DNA from: a virus
Strand: one strand, 5' to 3'
DNA length: 20,243 bases
Virus record (IMG/VR): IMGVR_UViG_3300038304_000019
Span: 1-20,243 of that record
Positions 1 to 6,423 of the stretch are shown piece by piece (the stretch's first letter is position 1; each line of letters starts with the position of its first letter). The translations under genes were made by a program, and so were the position numbers. The notes below the pieces were generated by a model. It made no database searches and was not told where the DNA came from. It saw only the letters and a list, made by a program, of their open reading frames with translations.

Positions 1-96
1 AAGATACAAGGTATTCCAGCATTTGCAGAGTTATTCCAATGGATGACCGTAATTATCGAGATGTATTTTGGTGCAACACTAGCGAGAAGAGCGTGA
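1..96 (+). CDS. Holin-like membrane protein, 3' end only
   Basis: The first 31 codons of the window form the C-terminal end of a gene whose start lies upstream; the stop is TGA at 94-96. The visible peptide is hydrophobic and ends in FGATLARRA after a segment containing WMTVIIEMYFG. A final membrane segment followed by an F/YFG-x-R-type tail is typical of three-helix phage holins of the gene-transfer-agent holin type, which make lesions in the inner membrane at lysis. That family assignment is inferred from about 30 residues and is tentative. The stop codon overlaps the probable GTG start of the next gene in a GTGA arrangement, which supports this being a real translated end. Confidence 0.5.
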   Translation, partial: KIQGIPAFAELFQWMTVIIEMYFGATLARRA

Positions 97-278
97 ACAG
101 AAAAACAATTAAAGCTAAAGAGCTCAAACTAGATGATAAGTTCTTCTATAACGGCTACGAATATACAGTCAAATATATAAGCGAGGCTAGAGTCTTAGGT
201 AGTAGTGGAGTAATGGGTAGTAAGACTGATCTGCACAAAGAAACAGATGTAGAGGTTATAGCTAGTAGTGTAGGTTGA
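93..278 (+). CDS. Small phage protein with beta-rich fold, function unknown
   Basis: This encodes 61 residues from a GTG start at 93 that overlaps the upstream TGA (GTGA). An in-frame ATG at 39 would add 18 residues inside the holin-like gene. I prefer GTG because the overlap implies translational coupling, because GAGAAGA just upstream can act as a weak Shine-Dalgarno sequence, and because the compact domain begins just after it. The protein reads as short beta strands: an IKAKELKLDDKFFYNGYEYT stretch, then a loop rich in Gly and Ser, then a closing VEVIA strand. The pattern 'L-x-x-D/G-D-x-F-x-x-x-G-x-x-Y-T-V' recurs in many small uncharacterised phage proteins that look like tiny SH3-type barrels. 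No function can be assigned. Confidence 0.6.
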   Translation: MNRKTIKAKELKLDDKFFYNGYEYTVKYISEARVLGSSGVMGSKTDLHKETDVEVIASSVG

Positions 279-302
279 TAGTGGTATACTACAGCTTCCA
301 CT

Positions 303-320
303 AACTAAACCACATAAGGA
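303..320 (+). promoter_or_regulatory. Repeated leader motif AACTAAACCACATAAGGA, copy 1
   Basis: This 18-base element carries the ribosome binding site AAGGA six bases before the ATG at 327. Much more than the Shine-Dalgarno is shared with the leaders at 4863-4880 and 7630-7647, including the TAACTAA-x-CACATAAGGA framework. A TATACT hexamer at 285-290 could be a -10 box, but I see no matching -35. Either a conserved translation leader or part of a late promoter would explain the conservation. Confidence 0.55.
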
Positions 321-326
321 TATATT

Positions 327-536
327 ATGCAAACTAAACAAAGAGAAGTTATTACTAAACTAGATAGGATAAGTAAACTAGCTGGTAGAGTGAGTAAGAT
401 GGTAAAGGCAGGCGACATACCTAACCAAACCCAACTCGATACCCTACATACATCTATAGAATCTATAGATGATTATTTTGTAGGTCAAAGCAAAGCTATG
501 CAAACTACTATTCAAACTAAATTTGTAAGGGGTTAG
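327..536 (+). CDS. Small hypothetical phage protein
   Basis: This encodes 69 residues, charged and predominantly helical, with no cysteine, signal peptide or membrane segment. The N-terminal half is Lys/Arg-rich (KLDRISKLAGRVSKMVKAG) and is followed by a second helix containing LDTLHTSIESIDDYF. I do not recognise the family. The ATG at 327 is well supported by AAGGA with a six-base spacer inside the repeated leader motif. The TAG stop at 534-536 is separated by one base from the next ATG, so the gene is probably co-translated with the membrane protein downstream. If TAG were read through, a TGA ends the frame four codons later. Confidence 0.65.
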   Translation: MQTKQREVITKLDRISKLAGRVSKMVKAGDIPNQTQLDTLHTSIESIDDYFVGQSKAMQTTIQTKFVRG

Positions 537-537
537 T

Positions 538-930
538 ATGTTTCCTGAATATTATACAGAGTTAAAGTTTATCCATGTATTAGCAGTTATACTGTTTACA
601 TCAAATACCCTTATTACTACGGGGTGGAGATGTAAAGCGTTAGGTAGTTCTGATATTAACACCATCAGATTCTTTGCAGATATGATGGGGAAATCAGATA
701 CCTTATTTTACTCTATAGCTAGTACGATAGTACTTGTTACCGGTTTAGCTAATACTCATGCGTGGGATCAGTTGTGGGTACAGTTAGGTTTAGTTTACTG
801 GATAATTAGTTTTATTGCTTGGGCATTCGTAATGCGCCCAGTGCAGAAGATACAACGTAAAGTACTACGAGGATTAAATAGTGTAGAGGAAATTCCTGAT
901 AACTACTGGAAACTTAATAGGCGTTGGTAG
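538..930 (+). CDS. DUF2269-like integral membrane protein, ended by an in-frame amber codon
   Basis: This encodes 130 residues with three clear membrane helices at about 9-28, 55-75 and 82-102. It has the layout I associate with the DUF2269 predicted membrane family: an early His in the first helix (LKFIHVLAV), a W near the end of that helix, and a C-terminal IPDNYWKLNRRW. In that family this last motif is followed by a fourth helix. Here it is followed at once by TAG (928-930). Beyond it the same frame continues with 24 residues, IAGWIGFIAPVLAVHAM onward, to TGA at 1003-1005, and these read as the missing fourth helix. AAGGGG at 527-532 supports the ATG. The role is unknown, and adjacency to the acyl carrier protein and ketosynthase genes suggests shared expression. 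DUF2269 is assigned from memory of the motif pattern. Confidence 0.75.
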   Translation: MFPEYYTELKFIHVLAVILFTSNTLITTGWRCKALGSSDINTIRFFADMMGKSDTLFYSIASTIVLVTGLANTHAWDQLWVQLGLVYWIISFIAWAFVMRPVQKIQRKVLRGLNSVEEIPDNYWKLNRRW

Positions 931-1005
931 ATTGCTGGATGGATTGGATTTATAGCTCCGGTACTTGCTGTGCATGCAATGGTCACTAAGGGAGGATTAT
1001 TTTGA
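928..1005 (+). other. In-frame continuation past the amber codon (fourth membrane helix)
   Basis: Codon 131 of the DUF2269-like frame is TAG at 928-930. The 24 codons after it are open and encode a hydrophobic helix flanked by Trp and Lys, ending at TGA 1003-1005. That TGA overlaps the TTG start of the acyl carrier protein gene at 1002 (TTGA), the sort of coupled junction seen elsewhere in this operon. The natural family length of about 150-155 residues is reached only if the amber codon is read as sense. This can be a recent nonsense mutation, programmed readthrough, or suppression in the host. Confidence 0.6.
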
Positions 1006-1325
1006 GTACTTGTAATATTACAGAAGATAAATTCATTGAGGTTATTAATGGACTAGCTAAATACGAGGCCGTTGATGTAAGTATGTTCGAGCCAATTACT
1101 TCATTAGATCAGGACATACTATTAACTAATATAGACAGTTTAGGTATTATGATGATGTTTATTTGGTTATCAGCTATTTTTGGTATTGGGGATGAGGAAG
1201 GTAAAGAATTACTAGGTCAAGGGGATGTACTCACTGGGCATGTTATTGTTACCTTTGTCAAAGCATACCAAACAAAAAGTTACACTGATGAAGAAGTTGA
1301 TTTCCATGTAAGGTCTTTACTGTAA
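1002..1325 (+). CDS. Acyl carrier protein-like protein, phage-encoded
   Basis: This encodes 107 residues, starting at TTG with a strong GGAGG at 991-995 and a six-base spacer; no ATG is available in frame. The core is an acyl carrier protein fold. There is a leading helix (about 8-20), a loop with PITSLDQDILL, then NIDSLG, where Ser46 of the DSL motif is the expected attachment site for 4'-phosphopantetheine. A hydrophobic second helix ending in FGI follows, and then DVLTGHVIVTFVKAY, which matches the final 'vgDvv-x-y-v' helix. Such proteins carry growing acyl chains as thioesters after a host AcpS-type transferase loads the arm. The gene is a little longer than the usual 75-90 residues because of a 17-residue C-terminal tail. 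It abuts the ketosynthase gene (TAA at 1323-1325, ATG at 1326). It is unusual in an N4-like structural operon. Confidence 0.82.
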   Translation: MSTCNITEDKFIEVINGLAKYEAVDVSMFEPITSLDQDILLTNIDSLGIMMMFIWLSAIFGIGDEEGKELLGQGDVLTGHVIVTFVKAYQTKSYTDEEVDFHVRSLL

Positions 1326-2357
1326 ATGTATATTACCCACCTCAATTCTATATACTCTAATGAAACTACATTAATAGATTATGTTCCCTACCCTCAACGT
1401 GTACATCAAGTATCAGATGGGGGGATACGGGTAGCTCAGGGAATTAAAATACTTCCTTCTGAATTTGTAGAGTATCTACTAGCAGGCTCTCAGGGGGCTA
1501 CTACAAGGTCTTTAGATATTCTTAGGGGGATTGTAGCAGCTAGGGGGAAGACAGGGCTAATACTGGCTACAGGAGGCTCTGTATGGACAGGATATGGCAC
1601 TACGATACCATTAACTAATAAGTACCCTAAACATCGTATGTTACCATTAGGTATGACTCAGATATATGCTGGGCAGCTAGCAAATAAGTTAGGTGGTGTT
1701 GACTATGTATCTACAGATACTACTTCCTGTATCTCTGCTCATTCTGCCTTGCATCATGCTAAACTATTAATTGATAGTAGTAGGTTAGATAGGGTAATTG
1801 TAGTATCTAGCGACAATGGGGCTAGTGAGGAGTATATGCATTTCTTTGGCGAGCAGGGGCTATGTTTATTAGAATCAGATGGCGTAGATGCTAATAAATT
1901 TAGGTTAGGCCAGGGAGCTAATATCACAGTAGTGGAATCCCCCACATCCTTAAAACAAACTAAAAATACACCATTAGCTAAAGTACATGATATTAATATA
2001 GTATCCGAGACACACAGTAATCCTTTAGGTATTGCTCCTACAGGTATTGGATATAGAAAAGCTATTACTAGTATTTTAACTCCAGCTATGGTATCCTCAA
2101 TTAACTTTGTTAAAACACATTCGACTTACTCAGATGATAATCAAGTGGAATGTGAGGTTGTTAAGGAGCTATTAGGTAATATGCCAACAGTAAACTATAA
2201 AAAGAAGATCGGACATACAATGGGACCTAGTGCAGCTATAGAGATGCACTTAGCTATGGGAGACCGTAAGGGTACCTTTCTGAGTTTAGGTGCTGGTATG
2301 GGTAATGTATTCGCAGCTGCTATTGTGGAGACCCTCGATGCCTTTACCGAAGAATGA
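1326..2357 (+). CDS. Beta-ketoacyl-ACP synthase-like protein (thiolase fold), phage-encoded
   Basis: This encodes 343 residues. The family joins an acyl chain to malonyl-ACP by decarboxylative Claisen condensation. The full triad of the KAS I/II type is visible. Cys135 lies in STDTTSCISAHSAL and is followed by the expected RLDRVIVVSSD strand. His265 lies in KTHSTYSDDNQVE, the counterpart of HGTGT-x-x-ND-x-x-E. His297 lies in KKKIGHTMGPSAAIEM, with Lys292 five residues before it as in FabF. GQGANITVVE matches the usual 'GEGAG-x-x-v-l-E'. The spacing from Cys to the first His (130) and between the His residues (32) is close to that of FabF (140 and 37). The protein is about 70 residues shorter than FabF, and the C-terminal glycine loop is LGAGMGN instead of a clear GFGGTN. 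The second His and the K-GH motif argue against FabH, which has Cys-His-Asn. It follows the acyl carrier protein with no gap, so the two are probably partners. The substrate is unknown. Confidence 0.85.
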   Translation: MYITHLNSIYSNETTLIDYVPYPQRVHQVSDGGIRVAQGIKILPSEFVEYLLAGSQGATTRSLDILRGIVAARGKTGLILATGGSVWTGYGTTIPLTNKYPKHRMLPLGMTQIYAGQLANKLGGVDYVSTDTTSCISAHSALHHAKLLIDSSRLDRVIVVSSDNGASEEYMHFFGEQGLCLLESDGVDANKFRLGQGANITVVESPTSLKQTKNTPLAKVHDINIVSETHSNPLGIAPTGIGYRKAITSILTPAMVSSINFVKTHSTYSDDNQVECEVVKELLGNMPTVNYKKKIGHTMGPSAAIEMHLAMGDRKGTFLSLGAGMGNVFAAAIVETLDAFTEE

Positions 2358-2670
2358 AATATTGTTTGCTTCGGCTTCTGTTATACAGAAAGGGGAGGCT
2401 ATGCTATTCTACCAGTATAGGAAAGATATACCAGGATACCTAATAGCAGCAATTATATGTGCCCCTAATACATACGCTCGTATAGATCTCGTAGGAGTAA
2501 TGAATTACTTTTTTAAAGAAATAGTTAGAGATAGGGAAGCATACTGCTCCTTATTTCTAGATGGCATAACGGATATATTTCCAGGGCAATTGTCGTATAA
2601 ACAAGAGCTAAATGGTTTATCAATATTTAAGATAGACCATTCTAAATTTAAAATACTTATAGGCACATAA
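2338..2670 (+). CDS. Hypothetical protein overlapping the ketosynthase gene
   Basis: This encodes 110 residues from ATG at 2338, which lies 20 bases inside the end of the ketosynthase gene and has GTGGAG at 2325-2330 as a ribosome binding site. An earlier in-frame ATG at 2290 would add 16 residues but lacks such a site and lies deeper in the overlap. The protein has a hydrophobic centre (PGYLIAAIICAPNTYARIDL), then helices containing VMNYFFKEIVRDREAY, and ends in beta-like segments. I do not recognise the family. The overlap implies translation coupled to the ketosynthase, so it may be part of the same acyl pathway. It contains two cysteines and no motif that I would call catalytic. Confidence 0.65.
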   Translation: MPLPKNEILFASASVIQKGEAMLFYQYRKDIPGYLIAAIICAPNTYARIDLVGVMNYFFKEIVRDREAYCSLFLDGITDIFPGQLSYKQELNGLSIFKIDHSKFKILIGT

Positions 2671-2673
2671 AGC

Positions 2674-4848
2674 ATGATTGAAGAGAAAGCAGATATCATA
2701 TCACCAGAATCAGATCAGATAGTAGACTGGGAGAATCCCCCTACTTTAGAAGACCTAAAGCAAGACTTAACAGAGGCTACTTCTTCCCACAGTGCACACG
2801 AAGTAGAAGTAGATACTTGGCTGAATGCCCTTAATGGCAATCAGGTAATCAAAGCTAAGAAGGGTAGATCGAAGATTGTACCTAAACTTATACGTAAACA
2901 AGCCGAATGGAGATACTCTAGTTTAAGTGACCCTTTCCTTAATACAGATGAACTATTCAATACTTACCCTAGAACCTTTGAGGATAAAGCTAATGCCTCA
3001 CAGAATGGGCAAGTACTTAATTACCAATTTAGCTCTAAACTAAATAAGACTAAGTTTATAGATGAGTATGTACGTACTGGCGTAGATGAAGGTACTGTTG
3101 TTATCAAGTTAGGTTGGGAGTATGCGGATGAGACTATAGAGGTGCCAGTACCTGACTTTGAGTTTCAACAAACACCAGATGCAGGGCAGATACATCAACA
3201 GCTACATGGGATGATGCAACAGAGTCCTGAACAGTTCCAGACTGAAGTGCCACCTGAGATGCAGCAAGCACACCAGATGACTATGCAGGGAGGAGTACCT
3301 GTCGTACCGGTACAGGTAGGCTCTCATATGGAAGAGCAGACCAAGATTGTAAGGAACCAACCTACTATTGATGTATGTGACTATCGGAATGTAGTGATAG
3401 ACCCTACCTGTAAAGGGGATCTAGATAGAGCAGAGTTTATTATATATAGCTTTGATACCTCTATGTCTGAACTAGAGAAAGATGGTAGGTATATTAATTT
3501 AGATCATGTAAACCTAGAGTCTGGTAGTGCGTTAGCTCAGGAGGATCATTCTATAGAGGATGACTCTAACTTCACTTTTAAAGATAAACCCCGTAAGAAG
3601 ATAGTAGCCTATGAGTACTGGGGATACTGGGATATCAATGATACAGGTGTTGTAGAACCTATAGTAGCTACTTGGATAGGTGATACTTTAATTAGGATGG
3701 AAGAGAACCCATTCCCAGATAAGAAACTACCATTCGTATTAGTTCAGTATTTACCTAAGCGTAATAGCGTATATGGTGAACCTGATGGTGTATTGATTGA
3801 AGACAATCAGAAGATCGTAGGTGCTGTCACTAGAGGTATGATAGATATTATCGGTAGATCAGCTAATGGTCAGGTAGGCTCTAGGAAGGATGCCTTAGAT
3901 ACCGTTAATGCTAGGAAGTTTAAGAATGGTGAAGACTACACTTTCAATAGTAATGTAGATCCTCGTCAGGCTTTCCATATGGGTACATACCCTGAGATAC
4001 CTAATAGTGCAATGAATATGCTCAGTCTTCAGAATAACGAAGCAGAGAGTCTTACAGGGGTGAAAGCATTTAGTAGTGGTATTAGTGGGGCAGCTCTCGG
4101 AGACACTGCTACGGGCATTAGGAGCGCCTTAGATGCCACTTCTAAGAGAGAGCTTGGTATACTCCGTAGACTAGCTAACGGTATTACTCAGGTAGGTAGA
4201 AAGATTATATCTATGAATGCTGAGTTCTTAGATGACCAAGAGATTATCCGCATTACTAATGATGAGATGGTAGAGATCAATAGAGATGATCTAGGTGGTG
4301 ATTATGATATTAAGTTATCTATATCTACCCCAGAAGAAGATAACCAGAGAGCAGAACAGTTAGCATTCATGTTACAGACTATGGGTAACAGCATGCCTCA
4401 GGATATGTCTCAAATGATTCTAGCTGATATAGCTAAGTTACGGAATATGCCTACTCTCGCACATAAGATTGAGAACTTCCAACCTCAGCCTGATCCTATG
4501 CAGCAGCAGAAGGTACAGCTAGAGATGCAGTTACTACAAGCACAGATAGCTAATGAGACTGCTAAGGCACAAGAGAATCAAGTTGATGTTGGACTTAAAC
4601 AAGCTAAGACTGTCACTGAGGAAGCTAAGGCAAGAGCAATGCACAGTGGAGCTGACCTACAAGACTTGGACTTTGTAAGTAAGGAATCCGGTGTAGATGA
4701 CGTTAACCAAGAAGAGAGAATGAAGCTAGGTCACCAACAAGCTATGGAACAGAAGGAGTTCGATAGAAGGAAGGACTTGGATTCTAAGACATTTGATGCT
4801 ATGCTTAACAAAGAATCAGAGGTACCTCAACAGTACCCAGGTTTATAA
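2674..4848 (+). CDS. Portal protein, N4 gp59-like
   Basis: This encodes 724 residues, close to the length of N4 gp59 (about 760). Portal proteins form the dodecameric ring at one capsid vertex, through which DNA is packaged and ejected. The N-terminal part has the conserved block GRSKIVPKLIRKQAEWRYSS followed by LSDPFLNTDELF (about residues 63-94), then NYQFSSKLNKTKFIDEYVRT and a following EGTVVIKLGWEY. A Gln/Met-rich insertion at roughly 165-215 is atypical. The middle carries YEYWGYWD, PFVLVQYLPKRNSVYGEPDG and the ITRGMID-like stem region. From about residue 600 the protein is a long Gln/Ala/Glu-rich helix, likely coiled-coil. The start ATG lies three bases after the preceding TAA. Its Shine-Dalgarno is poor, so coupling to the upstream gene is likely; CACATAA at 2664-2670 resembles the repeated leader. 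Assignment to portal is firm, to the N4 type by context. Confidence 0.9.
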   Translation: MIEEKADIISPESDQIVDWENPPTLEDLKQDLTEATSSHSAHEVEVDTWLNALNGNQVIKAKKGRSKIVPKLIRKQAEWRYSSLSDPFLNTDELFNTYPRTFEDKANASQNGQVLNYQFSSKLNKTKFIDEYVRTGVDEGTVVIKLGWEYADETIEVPVPDFEFQQTPDAGQIHQQLHGMMQQSPEQFQTEVPPEMQQAHQMTMQGGVPVVPVQVGSHMEEQTKIVRNQPTIDVCDYRNVVIDPTCKGDLDRAEFIIYSFDTSMSELEKDGRYINLDHVNLESGSALAQEDHSIEDDSNFTFKDKPRKKIVAYEYWGYWDINDTGVVEPIVATWIGDTLIRMEENPFPDKKLPFVLVQYLPKRNSVYGEPDGVLIEDNQKIVGAVTRGMIDIIGRSANGQVGSRKDALDTVNARKFKNGEDYTFNSNVDPRQAFHMGTYPEIPNSAMNMLSLQNNEAESLTGVKAFSSGISGAALGDTATGIRSALDATSKRELGILRRLANGITQVGRKIISMNAEFLDDQEIIRITNDEMVEINRDDLGGDYDIKLSISTPEEDNQRAEQLAFMLQTMGNSMPQDMSQMILADIAKLRNMPTLAHKIENFQPQPDPMQQQKVQLEMQLLQAQIANETAKAQENQVDVGLKQAKTVTEEAKARAMHSGADLQDLDFVSKESGVDDVNQEERMKLGHQQAMEQKEFDRRKDLDSKTFDAMLNKESEVPQQYPGL

Positions 4849-4862
4849 TTTAACTAACTTTT

Positions 4863-4880
4863 TAACTAACCACATAAGGA
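4863..4880 (+). promoter_or_regulatory. Repeated leader motif TAACTAACCACATAAGGA, copy 2
   Basis: This is the second copy of the 18-base leader element, six bases before the ATG at 4887. It lies in the longest gap between portal and capsid genes. A perfect TATAAT at 4844-4849 overlaps the portal stop and could be a -10 box, with no convincing -35. Identity with the copies at 303 and 7630 extends well upstream of the AAGGA ribosome binding site. Confidence 0.55.
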
Positions 4881-4886
4881 TTTACC

Positions 4887-5228
4887 ATGACTAGACAGGA
4901 TCAAGCTATACAAGAAATAGAAGTAGGGATTGAAGAAGCTAAAGAAATTATAGCTTTGAGGGACAGCCTAGATAAGTTAAGGAGCAATCCAGACTTTAAG
5001 AAAGTAATCAATAAAGCTTACTTTCAGGACGAAGCAGTCAGACTAGTTATGGCTAAAAGTTCTCCTATGGAAGAAGCACAGCTTGCAAACATAGATAAAA
5101 TGATGTACGGTATAGGTAGTTTAGCTCAGTTCTTAGATACTATACTACGTAATGGGGATGCAATGGAGCAGTCAGTTAAGGAAAGTGAACAAGCTAGAGA
5201 AGAGATACTTAGAGAGGGACTTGATTAA
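4887..5228 (+). CDS. Small helical protein between portal and scaffold, N4 gp58-position
   Basis: This encodes 113 residues, almost entirely helical and charged. The central LRSNPDFKKVINKAYFQDEA, followed closely by VRLVMAK, is a pattern I associate with small conserved proteins next to portal genes in N4-like and related phages, where they are listed as virion-associated or hypothetical. No membrane segment or cysteine is present. It starts after the repeated leader motif. Its TAA overlaps the ATG of the scaffold-like gene (TAATG at 5226-5230), indicating coupled synthesis at the assembly stage. A role in head assembly is inferred from position only. Confidence 0.7.
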   Translation: MTRQDQAIQEIEVGIEEAKEIIALRDSLDKLRSNPDFKKVINKAYFQDEAVRLVMAKSSPMEEAQLANIDKMMYGIGSLAQFLDTILRNGDAMEQSVKESEQAREEILREGLD

Positions 5229-6388
5229 TGAATACTATAAATGATAGCAGTTTAGGGATGACAGATGAAGAGTTCCTAAAACAAGACCCTAGTACCTTTG
5301 AAACAGATGATATAGATACTGCTGGAGATACAGAAGCAGTATTAGAAGAGAATACAGATACTGAGGCAGAGCATACTGCTGATGTGGAAGTAGAGGATGA
5401 GAATCCTCAAGATGTAGAAGCCCAAGAGCAACTTGATCCATCAAGTGAAGATGACGAAGTAAGCCAACCAGAAGGGGATACCCAGACGGAGCATGAAACT
5501 GAATCTAAAGTTAATGAGGAAGAGTCTCTTGATACAGAAGCCGAAACTAGTGACACAAATGGGGATACTCAGGAAACACAAGAGGTAGACTTCCAAGGAG
5601 CGTATAAGAGGATCTTTGCACCGTTTAAAGCCAATGGTAAAGAGATGCAGGTAGACAATGTCGAGGACGTTGTTAAGCTTATGCAGATGGGTGCTAATTA
5701 CAATAAGAAGATGTCGGCTATTAAGCCGCAGCTAAAGATTGTGAAGATGCTAGAGAATAACGGTTTACTTCATGAAGGTAAACTTAATAATCTCATTGAC
5801 CTATCTAAGAAAGACCCTGCAGCTGTAGCCAAGCTTATTAAAGATAGTGGTATAGATCCTTTAGATATTGATACTGATAAGGATGTTGATTACAACCCAA
5901 CCGAGTATAGTGTATCAGATAAAGAGTATGAGCTAGACCAAGCCCTGAATGATATTAGGGATAGTAGCACTTTTAATAAAACACTAGACGTTATGAGTCA
6001 ACAGTGGGACACTAAGAGTAAAACTATTATTTCAGATAGTCCTGCGATAATTGGTATTATTGACCAGCATATGCAGAATGGTGTATATGAACAAGTCAGT
6101 AGTCTTGTTGAAAGAGAGAAAGCATTAGGCCACCTTGATGGGGTGGCTGATGTGGAAGCTTATAGACAAGCAGCAGAGTACTTAGCATCTACCGGTGTAC
6201 TAGTTGGGGGGACACAAACACAACAACCAGCTACCAGTGTATCAGAGACTAAAGCAAAACCGGATACAGCAGAGCTAAATAAGAAACGTAAAGCTGCTGC
6301 ATCCAGCAAGTCTAAGCAGGCTGCTTCTAAACCTAAGGAAGACTTCCTAGGGTTGTCAGATGAAGAGTTTATGAAGCAGTACGCTTAG
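5228..6388 (+). CDS. Scaffold-like head assembly protein, N4 gp57-position
   Basis: This encodes 386 residues immediately upstream of the major capsid gene, where scaffolding proteins usually lie. Residues 1-120 are extremely acidic and low in complexity (Glu, Asp, Thr). A conserved block follows at about 125-160 (YKRIFAPFKANGKEMQVDNV and VKLMQMGANYNKKM), then helical sequence. The Lys/Ala-rich tail contains KKRKAAASSKSKQAASKPKE, so charge is strongly split between the two ends. A short peptide occurs at both ends: LGMTDEEFLKQ at residues 9-19 and LGLSDEEFMKQ at 374-384. These could be paired docking motifs. Family members are sometimes called tape-measure-like in databases, but position and composition favour scaffold. 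It ends in TAG, with an AAGGATATATT leader before the capsid ATG. Confidence 0.7.
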   Translation: MNTINDSSLGMTDEEFLKQDPSTFETDDIDTAGDTEAVLEENTDTEAEHTADVEVEDENPQDVEAQEQLDPSSEDDEVSQPEGDTQTEHETESKVNEEESLDTEAETSDTNGDTQETQEVDFQGAYKRIFAPFKANGKEMQVDNVEDVVKLMQMGANYNKKMSAIKPQLKIVKMLENNGLLHEGKLNNLIDLSKKDPAAVAKLIKDSGIDPLDIDTDKDVDYNPTEYSVSDKEYELDQALNDIRDSSTFNKTLDVMSQQWDTKSKTIISDSPAIIGIIDQHMQNGVYEQVSSLVEREKALGHLDGVADVEAYRQAAEYLASTGVLVGGTQTQQPATSVSETKAKPDTAELNKKRKAAASSKSKQAASKPKEDFLGLSDEEFMKQYA

Positions 6389-6403
6389 ATTAATTTAACT
6401 TTA

Positions 6404-6420
6404 ATTTATAAGGATATATT
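6404..6420 (+). promoter_or_regulatory. Leader and ribosome binding site of the capsid gene
   Basis: The sequence ATTTATAAGGATATATT precedes the capsid ATG at 6424. It shares AAGGATATATT exactly with the leader of the gene at 327 but lacks the CCACA part of the other copies, so it is a variant of the repeated leader. The AAGGA lies 9 bases from the start codon. Expression of a capsid gene needs to be high, and the A/T-only flanks should keep the site unfolded. Confidence 0.5.
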
Positions 6421-6423
6421 ATT

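Noticed and set aside
39-92. ATG at 39 as the start of the second gene
   Set aside because: It would lie inside the holin-like gene, without a clear ribosome binding site, and would add 18 residues before the compact domain. GTG at 93 gives a GTGA overlap.
927-930. Genome-wide recoding of TAG as a sense codon
   Set aside because: The long frames, including the giant one, contain no internal TAG. TAG also ends the capsid, scaffold-like, 69-residue and 951-residue genes, each with another stop shortly after in frame where I checked. Only the membrane protein shows a plausible sense reading.
2290-2337. ATG at 2290 as the start of the 110-residue gene
   Set aside because: It lies deeper in the ketosynthase gene with no good ribosome binding site, while the ATG at 2338 has GTGGAG at proper spacing.
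1326-2357. Ketosynthase as FabH (KAS III) or a thiolase
   Set aside because: The K-x-x-x-GH motif with a second His and the HxTx-x-D/N-x-x-E-like block fit KAS I/II. FabH would show an Asn in an NxAS-type motif, and thiolases a second catalytic Cys near the end.
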